In this document: positions 1 to 8,626 of the stretch, piece after piece | Layout of the letters: each line of letters starts with the position of its first letter | Numbering within the stretch: position 1 is the first letter of the stretch | Source of the DNA: Anastrepha obliqua | Taxonomy: Eukaryota; Arthropoda; Insecta; Diptera; Tephritidae | DNA: 64,000 nt | Reading direction: 5' to 3' | NCBI RefSeq assembly: GCF_027943255.1 | Contig: NC_072892.1 | Location: forward strand, 159,714,792 to 159,778,791 | Made by a program: the position numbers and the translations under genes | The notes under the pieces: generated by a model | Databases searched by the model: none | Told to the model about the DNA's origin: nothing | What the model saw: only the letters and a program-made list of their open reading frames with translations

Positions 1-72
1 TAATAAATCGTATATATTTTTTAATATTTTTCTCAAATAAATTATAATTAATAATTATTAATCCCCTCTTAG

Positions 73-250
73 GGATCCTGAAAAAATTAAATTGGAGAAA
101 CGCGCCAAGAAGCGTCGCTTTGCCACCACTGTAACCAATGAAGTGCGCAACAGCAATAAATTAGTGAAAATGCTGCCAGCGTCCCGAGCACTCACCACCT
201 CGGAATTCGATAGTGGATTACCGGCGCAGAAGAAGCGAAAGAAAGCTTGA
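73..250 (+). CDS. 3' terminal exon of an unrecognised host gene
   Basis: A pyrimidine-rich acceptor (cccctcttag) ends at 72 and opens a frame that runs without a stop to TGA at 248-250. Base 73 is the last base of a split codon and the first whole codon is GAT at 74. The peptide is 58 residues and strongly basic at both ends: it starts DPEKIKLEKRAKKRR and ends PAQKKRKKA, which looks like a bipartite or classical nuclear localisation tail. The middle is low-complexity and polar. No catalytic motif is visible and I do not recognise the family; a nuclear or nucleolar protein is only a guess from the basic clusters. The sequence to the left (1-72) is AT-rich intron. The rest of the gene lies outside the window. 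This is the only exon here that looks like an ordinary, undamaged host gene. Confidence 0.6.
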
Positions 251-334
251 AATATTCACATAGATTTTTTTCTATGTTGATTGTTACATTTTGTAAAATG
301 TGTCTTTTAAATTTGGAACTAATATAGTGTAAGA

Positions 335-340
335 ATTAAA
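335..340 (+). promoter_or_regulatory. Probable polyadenylation signal (ATTAAA)
   Basis: ATTAAA lies 85 bases after the stop codon of the terminal exon at 73-250 in AT-rich sequence. It is the first canonical variant signal downstream and fits a short 3' UTR. Position and motif are the only evidence. Confidence 0.4.
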
Positions 341-504
341 GATTTCTAAAAAAATTATGTTGAGAAATTATTTCAATGTAGGTACTATTTTTCAATTGCT
401 AGAGGTAATTTTTCTGCTGCTCGGAAAGTTTTTTAAATCAGACAGACCTCTACCAAAACTACAGATTTCGTGGCAATTATACTGAGGGCTATGCATCCAG
501 GTAT

Positions 505-925
505 TTTCGCCATAAACACCCAGATAAACTGTGGGCTTAACCAGTTGTCCTAGTACCGCTGAACCTGAAGAAGGCTTTCGACACAGTCTGCCTTTCCACG
601 CTACTAGATGATATTCTACAGTCGATCCTCCCGCCGGGACTGTAGAGGTGGTCCGTGAACTATCCTTTCACCCTTGCTTTTCAACTTCTCCCCCAAGCTC
701 CAGGGGGTGTCTCACTGGTCTAACTGATGACGATTGTTCGATAATGGCGTCTGGCAATGACAGTGATGACTTGTGTTCCAAAGTGAACGCTTATCTCGCC
801 AGTCTTTATCGCTTTCTCACTGCGAGGAATCACCAACTGGTCCTATCGTTAGATGATTTGGTCAATGATGATCGGAGACTACACTGCACCGGTAGGGTCT
901 AGTAAAGTGTTACAACAACAAAATA
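505..925 (+). mobile_element. Jockey-clade non-LTR retrotransposon, degenerate RT fragment
   Basis: Translating across frames gives reverse transcriptase blocks in the right order: INTQINCGLNQ, then a degraded NLKKAFDTV (the RT motif around the first catalytic Asp, here changed to Lys), then STLLDDILQ, and finally DDCSIMASGNDSDDLCSKVN, the region around and after the YADD box. The blocks are separated by frameshifts and stops. The tail at 905-925 (gtgttacaacaacaaaat) matches the CAA-rich 3' end of the Jockey copy at 9.7-11.5 kb. Most of the element is missing. It cannot be functional. The clade comes from motif style and is likely; the exact family is not determined. Confidence 0.7.
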
Positions 926-935
926 AAAACATCTT

Positions 936-1330
936 TTGACGTGATACCGTCTTATAATTCGATTTAACAGGCTGCACGCTCGAAAAAATGTGTGGTTACC
1001 TTGCTCATTAGTGTTACCTTGCTCATATGTCGTTACCTTGCTCATTGCCGTTACCTTGCTCATTTGTCGTTACCTTGCTCATTGCATTGAATGAACTGCA
1101 AGCGAAAGCGCGGAACGAACGACAAAGCAAACGAACGGCAACGTTCGACATCTTGCTCTCTCTTACGTATATATGTATGTATATGCGCGTATGTACATAT
1201 ATAAATTCACGTATTTGTATTTGCATATGCCTTCTTATTGATTATTATTCATTTGATTTACTTGAAGAATTTAAAATAAAACCAAGTTTGTTAATAATAC
1301 CTGTTGTTTTAATGTTATTATAATATTATT
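936..1330 (+). mobile_element. Palindrome-ended element, copy A (left end only)
   Basis: Starts with TTGACGTGATACCGTC, a slightly mutated form of the 16-bp end TTGACGTGATAACGTC found in three other copies. It is followed by ttataattcgattta and ggctgcacgc, then five subterminal copies of GTTACCTTGCTCAT. The interior (1084-1325) is the reverse complement of 7040-7345 in copy C. No matching right end is present before copy B starts at 1333, so A is either truncated or A and B are a tandem or nested pair sharing one right end. No coding capacity. The small ORFs here are incidental. Confidence 0.65.
993..1083 (+). repeat. Five subterminal repeats GTTACCTTGCTCAT
   Basis: Five near-identical copies of GTTACCTTGCTCAT at 19-23-bp spacing sit just inside the left end of copy A. 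Four copies in reverse complement lie at 7346-7413 inside the corresponding end of copy C. Copies B and D keep only one before the satellite begins. Clustered subterminal repeats often bind a transposase or replication initiator; here that is inference. Confidence 0.6.
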
Positions 1331-1332
1331 TT

Positions 1333-2027
1333 TTGACGTGATAACGTCTTATAATTCTATGTAGCCGGCTGCACGCACCAAAAAATGCGTCGTTACCTTG
1401 CTTGAACAGCATGTTATGTTATGTTATGATATGTTATGTTATGTTACGTTATGTTATGATATGTTATGTTATGTTATGTTATGTTATATTATGTTAATAT
1501 ATGTTATGTTATGTTATGTTATGTTATGTTATGTTATGTTATGTTATGTTATGTTATGTTATGTTATGTTATGTTATGTTATGTTATGTTATGTTATGTT
1601 ATGTTATGTTATGTTATGTTATGTTATGTTATGTTATGTTATGTTATGTTATGTTATGTTATGTTATGTTATGTTATGTTATGTTATGTTATGTTATGTT
1701 ATGTTATGTTATGTTATGTTATGTTATGTTATGTTATGTTATGTTATGTTATGTTATGTTATGTTATGTTATGTTATGTTAAGTTATGTTGTGTTATGTT
1801 GTGTTATGTTGTGTTATGTTATGTTATGTTATGTTATGTTATGTTATGTTATGTTATGTTATGTTATGTTAAAGTATATTATGTTATGTTAATGTTAACT
1901 CATTCTCTATATCCATACAAAATATCTATCAAACAAATAAAATTAAAATTTTCTTTTGAAAAATGCAACCATTCAATCAGTATTTTCTTATGACGTTATC
2001 ACGTTAAACTATCGTCAGTAAACCGAC
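1333..2027 (+). mobile_element. Palindrome-ended element, copy B, carrying an (ATGTT)n array
   Basis: Left end TTGACGTGATAACGTC at 1333-1348; inverted partner GACGTTATCACGTTAA at 1992-2007. The arms GACGT and ACGTC are themselves palindromic around GATA/TATC. The left repeat is terminal while the right one lies inside a further segment (ctatcgtcagtaaaccgac), so the inverted repeats are asymmetric. The right terminal hairpin seen in copies C and D is truncated here, running straight into a T tract. The core is the pentanucleotide array at 1411-1890. The layout resembles non-autonomous Helentrons (HINE/DINE-1 type); that assignment is inference. Confidence 0.6.
1411..1890 (+). repeat. (ATGTT)n pentanucleotide satellite, about 96 units
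   Basis: Nearly uninterrupted ATGTT repeats with a few variants (ATGAT, ACGTT, GTGTT, AAGTT) clustered at both edges and a clean homogeneous centre, the pattern expected from slippage or unequal exchange. The array begins directly after gaacagc and lies inside copy B. All three frames read as open because the unit contains no stop on this strand; these long apparent proteins (MLCYV repeats) are artefacts. Confidence 0.97.
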
Positions 2028-2204
2028 TTTTTTTTGAAATCAGTGTATGTATCAGCGAGTTGTATCTAACAGCGAGAAGTTTAGAATTTCTTACAAATTT
2101 CCCGGCAGTTATTCTGAGAACGCAGTAACCAGGTACTTTCAAGTAGCAGACAATCAAAGTGTGACATGAGCATATTCGTAGCTACCGCCTGCCAGGATCG
2201 TTTT

Positions 2205-3110
2205 TTTTTAAATCTCCATAGCATCGTCAATCACACACACCGCTTTGGAAATTTGTTTGGAGGTTAAGTTTTGTTTTTTGGAAATTTCATCGTCTTCATT
2301 AGCAAATTGAAATTCCAGTTGCAATAGAGAATTCTTGATTGTGTGAGGTTAGCAATTCATTTATGCCAGTCTCCTCCACACCTTCAAAATTAGACTCTCT
2401 GCTAAATTAAAAATTTCATGAGGAACAGCTGGTGTACCATCAACTTCTGCAGCGCATATTCGGTAAACACATTCAGACCATATTTTGCGCCAAACACCAT
2501 TCGTGCAAGATGGTTTAACCTCCGCTTACAAATCGGAAATAATTTCTCTGGCTTTCATAGTATTGAACTTTTTCCAAAACTCTAGCATGGTAGGCTTATC
2601 TTGTCAGTTTCACTTAAAAAAAGTTTAAATGTTCGTCGAAGGGAAAAACCTTTCAAAATTCGATATTACTCCCTGATCCATCGGCTGAATAACTGCTGTC
2701 ATATTAGGCGGCAAAAATACAAATTTCACGTTTTCTGACAGGAGCATTGTCTACTAGGCCCAAAGCCTTGAAGTTTAAGTTTCATAGCTCTAGCATTTTC
2801 TGATTGATTAAATATGAAATCACCATTTACATTACCACCTAGAAGAAAAGTCAGGATATCCTTGCTAACTTTAAATCCTGGCGCAGATTTTTCTCTTGTA
2901 GATATGAAGGTTCTGTTGGGTAGACGCTTCCAAAAAAATCCAGTCTCGTCAACAGTAAAGGCTTGTTTCGGATCATAGCCACCTTCATGAATTTATATTT
3001 TTAACTCTGTCGGGTAGGGTTGTGCAGCAATTATATTAGCGCTAGCTGCCTCGTCTTTAAGAGCAACGCTGTGCAGATTTGCTCGAACCTTTAATCTCGA
3101 ACCTTTAATC
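2205..3110 (-). pseudogene. Tigger/pogo-like transposase, catalytic half, degenerate
   Basis: On the minus strand the sequence reads HEGGYDPKQAFTVDETGFFWK and RTFISTREKSAPGFK, then LTFLLGGNVNGDF. These are the hallmark blocks of DDE_1 transposases of the Tigger branch, with the first catalytic Asp in VDETG. Further on come remains of VDNAP (second Asp) and PPNMTAVIQPMDQGVISNF (third Asp), in different frames. About 40 residues between the first and second catalytic blocks are deleted. Several frameshifts and stops follow. The N-terminal half of the same reading direction lies at 5694-6010, so the gene was probably split by later insertion. It is dead. Confidence 0.8.
3083..3110. repeat. 14-bp tandem duplication TCGAACCTTTAATC at the Tigger/insert boundary
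   Basis: TCGAACCTTTAATC occurs twice head to tail (3083-3096 and 3097-3110). The first copy still encodes Tigger sequence (minus strand, RLKVRAN); the second has no coding role. It marks the edge where Tigger similarity stops and the SAMD3-like insert begins. It could be a scar of insertion or repair. Confidence 0.6.
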
Positions 3111-3210
3111 TTTATTGGTTTAAAAGTAAAACCAAAAAAGTATTAAAAAATTCTCTCACTCTCTGTCACTCACTCACTCTCAGTGTCATTTTTTCCACTA
3201 TTCTAGAAGC

Positions 3211-5223
3211 ATGTTTTTAAAAGTGAAATACCACGCGGAAGTGCATTTCCTCAAAATAATCAATCCTGAAAGTGAGGAGTTCTCGGTGGATAAAACAATT
3301 GCATCAAGTAAGTAATCGAAACAATTGTTGAGATTTTATAAAATTTAATGGTGTTTTTTGGCAGTTGTATAACAATTAAATATTGATACTGAGTATGCAC
3401 TAGCATTTAGAGACCGCGACGGAGCTGAATTTTTTTTGATGATTTCCAAGATATTATTCGCCAATATAAAGGCTGTAGCTGTTTTTTATTGGAAATAAAT
3501 GAAAATTCGCCAAGGAAAGAAGCATCAGCTGTTTCAAGCTTAAATCATAAGGTAAGTAGCAAATAAAGTGTAAGATTTCTCTAGTATTTTTGAGGAATAC
3601 AAAAACACTAACACTTTGAGTGATAGTTCCCAACGTACCTTAGTGCGTGAGTCTACGAACTTTTTCCGCCAGCGTTGTGGAAATCACCCCAAGCGTGAAG
3701 AAAAAATTGCACTAGCCGAGTCAATAATACGTTTTTTTCCTGCTTATAAGATTACCAATAGCAAGTTTGGAGGAATTGTAAGTATTGTGTAATTGTGCTA
3801 ATACGTAAAAATACCATCTGATTTTAATTAAACTCCAAAATCATTTTAGGATTTGTTCTTTAATCCAGAGAACAATTCAGGTTATTTAGTTGCAAAACTA
3901 AAAAATATAAAAACTAAACTTACAAAACTCGGTGGCTGTAGTTCCAAAAAACGTAAACTGTCCGAGGTCAACAAGGAAAGCGATGATAGCGAGGTAATTT
4001 CTGAAGAAGATCTTCGTTTTTTTCAAAACTGCGTAGTTAAAGACGAACTGAATTTGGTGCAGCAGAAATTGCGAGAAACGTTAAAATCGAGACAAAAATT
4101 TATCGCAACTGCGTGCAATGTTTTGGAAAATTTCCTAATATTTGTATATGAATCGTCACTGGTAATGCATAAACAATTATATCACCTACATTTAAATAGT
4201 AATAATAATTTATTCTAGATTGATTTTGATTTTAATCTTCGGTATGGGGAGGCAATTTCAAATAGGTTTTTAGAGAACTGTGGGAAATATGAAAGCAGTG
4301 TGGAACAAATTTTTATTGCTGCGAGTGGTGGTTCTAATTTGGGAAACTGTACAGAATGGACGTCTGAAGGAATACTTTATTTGATTTTCTTAAAGTTGCT
4401 GCCATCCACTGCCAGTGGACGCGAACAAAAAAAAGCAAAATTCCAAAAATCTGTCGACAGTTTTATTTCTTTTGAAAACGTAATTTACTATAAATTTTTT
4501 GTTCTTAATGGGCATAAATAAAAAAATTTGTTTTTACAGCTTAACACACCATTAGAAGAATATAAAATAACGTCTGGTTAGCCCACAATCGTTGCAGTTG
4601 GACAAGACAAAGCCACAATTTGCCAATATTTTATAACAATTGATGGTAAGAAGATAGCAGTTCCCGAGCATTATAAATTTAGGCAAGTTTTTGACTTGTA
4701 TTTTAAAGCATTTTACGTATTTAATATACAGTTTGATGTAACTTTGGCTAACTTTTTGGGATTTATTGCCAAATTTATTTACAAAATAGACGATAAAAGT
4801 AAGAAATTTCTTTTTGATAAATTACGTAGTTTAAGTTTTGAAGATTTAGGTTTAAGTGTCCAGCATTATTTGTCTAAGACATGTACTAGTAATAAAATGC
4901 CTCACGTGTTTAAAATAAAAAAATTCGAATGTACATATGGATATTGTTATAAGTCAGAATTTACGTTATATTTAAGAAAAGAAAATGGCCTTCTTACATT
5001 TGGAAAAATAAAAAATATATATTTTGTCGATAACGAAATTTACTTAAGTTTAGAAATTTTTGTCACTAAGGAATTTAATTCCATTTTGCAGTATTATGAA
5101 ATTATTTCAACAGATCTTTCAGAACTAATTAAATTTAATAGCCTTAAAAATGTAAGACCATTTGAAGCGTACGTTATAGATTCAAAAATGTTTTTAGTAA
5201 TGCCTTGTGAAATTATAGAATAA
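3211..5223 (+). pseudogene. Six-exon gene remnant resembling SAMD3-like uncharacterised proteins
   Basis: Exons with consensus splice sites can be traced at 3211-3307, 3365-3551, 3585-3777, 3850-4161, 4219-4479 and 4540-5223, and their reading frames join. The predicted protein has a PB1-like start (FLKVKYHAEVHFLKI), then FFRQRCGNHPKREEKIALAE and FNPENNSGYLVAKLKNIKTK. A coiled, Lys-rich middle and PTIVAVGQDKATICQYF followed by FDLYFKAFYVFNIQF close it. This order matches the large, poorly characterised animal family usually labelled SAMD3-like. That is recognition from memory, not alignment. Lesions: TAA at 3370-3372, a two-base excess in the T8 run near 3433, and TAG at 4579-4581. The last 210 codons are otherwise open. 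AATAAA follows at 5277-5282. Function is unknown. It lies between the two halves of a Tigger transposase. Confidence 0.5.
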
Positions 5224-5276
5224 AATTTAAATATGTATTATTATTTCACTTATGTATATAAATTTATGTCATTTTA

Positions 5277-5282
5277 AATAAA
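5277..5282 (+). promoter_or_regulatory. AATAAA downstream of the SAMD3-like remnant
   Basis: Canonical polyadenylation hexamer 54 bases after the stop codon at 5223. Its presence supports a complete inserted transcription unit rather than a processed copy, since introns are also retained. Confidence 0.45.
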
Positions 5283-5693
5283 ACGTAAATTTTTAATTAA
5301 AAAATTTATTTTGTTTTTTGTTTTGAGGATTCGTCAACTATGTACTAAATCCACTACAATTTTGGTTTGGATTCAATTCCTTTTTGGAATTAAAATATCA
5401 TTCAAGGGTTTACTTTCAATTCCAAGAAACTTCTACATTTAATTCAATTTTGGATTAACTTTAATTCTAATTATTATTAAATTTATTTAAATTCTCGGAT
5501 AAAGTCAAAACCATTTTAGCTTTATTTTTAAACCCTTAAAAGTATATATTTTAGTCTCATTCTTGGTTTTTTAAAGAGAATATTTTAATTAACTTCTCTC
5601 TATCTTTTCTGAAACCGGAATGGTTTTAATCCTATACTTTCTGGAATTGTTATATATAAACACCAAATTGGTATTAACATTAAACTAAAATTT
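5283..5693. other. AT-rich stretch without a gene
   Basis: Low-complexity AT-rich DNA with poly-A/T runs. No ORF, RNA or recognisable element. The right edge (ttaatgttaatacc on the minus strand) weakly resembles the left edge of the insert at 3111 (ttaatctttattgg), which could be a decayed terminal repeat; the match is too weak to rely on. Confidence 0.4.
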
Positions 5694-6010
5694 TTACTGT
5701 GTACCATTAGCATTATCGTTGTATACTGCTTTACTTTTTATGCCATCAAATAAGCTTTTTTCTTTCGTCTGAATTACCATTTTACTTAATGGTATTCTCT
5801 GCGCAATTACTGGATTTTTAATCCAAATAGAAAGCAAGGACTCCATTTTGAACATCAAAGCACTTCTTGAACGAGTCATCGTTTTAGCATCTAATGATGT
5901 TGCAGGCTTTGAAGCGTCCTTATTTTATCCCCGTTTCGATCTCTAATAGTTCTGACAGTTATTGCACCCAGACCAACAGCCTTTGCCATCTCCACAGCTT
6001 CTCTCCCGGA
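5694..6010 (-). pseudogene. Tigger/pogo-like transposase, N-terminal half
   Basis: Minus-strand translation gives the helix-turn-helix stretch EMAKAVGLGAITVRTIRDRN and then, in another frame, LMFKMESLLSIWIKNPVIAQ with RIPLSKMVIQTKEKSLFDGI. This is the paired-type and CENP-B-like DNA-binding region of Tigger transposases. It ends about 25 residues short of where the catalytic half at 2205-3110 resumes (RLKVRANLHS), in the same orientation. The simplest reading is one Tigger gene interrupted by the 2.6-kb block carrying the SAMD3-like gene. Frameshifts near 5880 show it is decayed. Confidence 0.7.
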
Positions 6011-6305
6011 GCATGACTAACTCGAATTATTATCATATTTGACTTTGATACTGCAGTTGAAAACTAGTTACGAAAATATATAACTATATACATATATATA
6101 ATTGGCGCGTACACCCTTTTTGGGTGTTTGGCCGAGCTCCTTCTCCTATTTGTGGCGTGCGTCTTGATGTTGTTCCACAAATGGAGGAACCTACACTTTT
6201 AAGCCGACTCCGAACGGCAGATTATTTATGAGGAGCTTTTTCATGGCAGAAATACACTCGGAGGTTTTCCATTGCATGCAGAGGGGCGACCGCTATTAGA
6301 AAAAA

Positions 6306-7470
6306 AAGAGGTTGTCTGTAAAGTCGGTTTACTGACGATAGTTTAACGTGATAACGTCATAAGAAAATATTGATGGAATGGTTGCAATTTTCAAAGCAAA
6401 ATTTTAATTTTATTTGTTTGATAGATATTTTGTATGGATATAGAGGAGGAGGTAAATGGAATAGGTCAAGTTGCATTTACACAAACATGCAAAATGACGA
6501 AACATTTATCAAATTCATGAAAGATTTCATCAATTTCGATTGTGCATCAGACGTTAATAAGTCAACAACACTAAGGGGCACCATCATCGATTTGCCTTTT
6601 TCAAGACACTTAACACTCGAAACACTCCCTTTCATTTCCTACTTTTTCTATCATCGTCCTATTCTCAACAGAGAAATGGTTCATTACCATGCACACAGGA
6701 AGAAGGCATATGCAAATACAAGTACGTGAATTTATATACAAATGCGCATATACATACATATAAATGCTCACTCAAGTAGGACAGAGCCAGATGTCGAACG
6801 TTGCCGAACGCGGGGGCCGATTGTGCTCTTTGTCGTTCGTTCCGCGCTCTCGCTTGCAGTTCAAGCACATTAGCTTACATGTGCCTGCGCACGGAATAGA
6901 TTCGTATATTTGATATGTCCATATGACTTGTATGCATCTTTACATATAGATTTGTTCTTTTTGAAAATTGCGCGAAATTGTATATGTATATGCATGTTCA
7001 TATATGTACATATATTAGTATACAACATATCTTATAAGGTATGGTATATATTACCATACATTTTTTCCTTCATATATAATAAAAAAATTAATAATAATAA
7101 CATTAAAACAACAGGTATTATTAACAAATTTGGTTTTATTTTGAATTCTTCAAGTAAATCAAATTAATAATAATCAATAAGAAGGCATATGCAAATGCAA
7201 ATACGTGAATTTATATATGTAAATATGCGCATATACATACATATATACGCTCACTTAAATAGGAGAGAGCAAGATGTCGAACGTTGCCGTTCGTTTGCTT
7301 TGTTTGCTTTGTCGTTCGATCCGCGCTTTCGCTTGCAGTTCATTCAAGGTAACGGCAATGAGCAAGGTAACGACAATTGAGCAAGGTAACACTAATGAGC
7401 AAGGTAACGACACATTTTTTCGTGAGTGCAGCCGGCTAAATCGAATTATAAGACGTTATCACGTCAAAAC
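6306..7470 (-). mobile_element. Palindrome-ended (Helentron-like) element, copy C
   Basis: Its limits are fixed by the SINE it interrupts. One end is gaggttgtctgtaaag with a stem-loop (TCtGTAAA/TTTACtGA around gtcgg) followed by the inner repeat TTTAACGTGATAACGTC at 6332-6348; the other end is the terminal repeat GACGTTATCACGTCAA. Insertion is between A and A of the SINE with no clear duplication. The interior holds a fragment with endonuclease-like coding sequence (6461-6690) and two direct copies of a unit beginning gaaggcatatgcaaat (6702 and 7183). It has no pentamer array. Asymmetric repeats, hairpin and A/A (T/T) target are the features known for Helentrons; no Rep/helicase is present. 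Confidence 0.6.
6461..6690 (+). pseudogene. Endonuclease-like (EEP-type) C-terminal fragment
   Basis: An open stretch inside copy C reads DETFIKFMKDFINFDCASDV, then STTLRGTIIDLPFSR and LPFISYFFYHRPIL. The spacing of IDLxFSR and SYHRP resembles the C-terminal ID..F and SDHrP motifs of endonuclease/exonuclease/phosphatase domains; similar sequences accompany helicase genes of Helentron-type elements. The normal His-containing motif is kept (YHRP). The N-terminal half of such a domain is missing. The fragment reads from the hairpin end towards the other end, opposite to what a sense-oriented Helentron gene would give if the terminal repeat is the 5' end. Recognition is from memory. Confidence 0.35.
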
Positions 7471-7623
7471 GTTTTCTTCATTTTGATGTTTCACCGAGAT
7501 TCGAACCTACGTTCTCTCTGTGAATTCCGAATGGTAGTCACGCACTAACCCATTCGGCTACGGCGACCGCGAAAATACAGCTTGCAATTTTTAATATCCC
7601 TGCATGAACATCAAATAATATAA

Positions 7624-7822
7624 ACAGATTTTTCTAATAACGGTCGCTCCCTGGCAGGCAATAGCAAAATTCCGAGTGTATTCCTGCCATGGAAAAAACT
7701 TCTCATAAAAACCATTTGCTCGGAGTCGGCTTACAACTGTTGATCCCTCCAACATCAAGACGCACACCAGAAATAAAAGGACGAGCTTGACCAAACACCG
7801 AACAGAAGTGTACGCGCCAATT
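7624..7822 (+). mobile_element. SINE body, plus orientation, headless
   Basis: Reverse complement of the 6098-6305 body: gatttttctaataacggtcg at the start and gtgtacgcgccaatt at the end, followed by an attt-rich tail. The tRNA head is missing. Together with the minus-strand SINE at 6098-7570 it makes an inverted pair. Confidence 0.75.
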
Positions 7823-8626
7823 ATTTATTTATTTGATCTCAATTCGTCATCCTAAGAAGGTAATGTTTTGTGATTTTTATCAACTCTTATAAAGGCAACA
7901 TTTAATTACTATGCCATTTCAAAAAAAAAAAAAAAATGTAAATACTACATCGTAATGTACATATGTATTTACATTACGTATATATTGTAGTTCATATTTT
8001 CACCCTTCTCTCTGCACTGAATATTATTTTCCAATAGCTTCTGACGAATCTTACCCATGCCTCGACTTGAAACAATATTGCTAAAGTTTTTCGCTGAATC
8101 TTTCATTCTCATTTATTCTCCAACTTTCATTTACCACTTAAGAATTTTTTATGCTGAAGACTCCATACTCAGCCAGCAAGCACTGCCAACTATGAGTTTG
8201 AAGTTTTAAAGCTGTATCCATTTAATTAGCCGTTATGCCACAGTCAGCCTGGTTGGGTGCTAAGAGCTACAAAATTCCATGTAATTGATTTACTTCATGG
8301 GAACATTTACTAGGCATAACACGACACACTGTGGCAAAAAGTCGGCAGTCCAGTTTATCGGTCGGTTGATTCAGAGTGTCTGCGTTGTGAAGTGGGCAGT
8401 TTGTGATTTCCACTTGCTTGCGCGCGGTAAATATACTTGAATATCTTTGAGAAGGAGGACGGATGAACTATCAACCCCTGCTTGGCACTTCGTTGGGTTT
8501 TTATATGTGTAGGTAGTGTTGGCTTGCATGTGTGAATATGTATGCACTTAGTATTCTAAGTTTTGCAAAGCTATATAGGCCTCGCATCGTTAATTCTATA
8601 TAAAAAGAAAGCTTTTAAAAAAAAAA
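7823..8626. other. Non-coding interval
   Basis: Moderately AT-rich unique sequence with an A15 run near 7921. No ORF with coding character, no RNA gene and no transposon motif recognised. Confidence 0.4.

Larger units (their letters stand above)
6098..7570 (-). mobile_element. tRNA-derived SINE split by palindrome-ended copy C
   Basis: The SINE tail and body occupy 6098-6305 (attggcgcgtacaccc ... cgaccgctattagaaa) and its tRNA-like head occupies 7471-7570. The head on the minus strand has an A-box-like TAGCCGAATGGGTTAG and a B-box GGTTCGAATCT. Other copies (48.1 kb) show body and head contiguous, so the 1.17 kb in between is an insertion. The same body sequence recurs at 7624, 48.1 and 51.7 kb. 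RNA polymerase III transcription is expected from the boxes for the family. Confidence 0.8.

Noticed and set aside
1411..1890. Telomere-like repeat
   Set aside because: The unit ATGTT differs from the insect TTAGG repeat, lies inside transposon ends, and flies lack short telomerase repeats.
1398..1993. Long ORFs of 93-175 aa made of MLCYV repeats
   Set aside because: They arise because the pentamer ATGTT has no stop in any plus-strand frame; composition is purely repetitive with no start context.
6338..6351. Palindromic GACGT/ACGTC as a CRE-type transcription-factor site
   Set aside because: It occurs only at the ends of the transposable element copies, so a role in element end recognition is the simpler reading.
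7485..7570. Possible tRNA gene
   Set aside because: A- and B-box-like sequences are present but no cloverleaf can be drawn and the same sequence is the head of a dispersed SINE.
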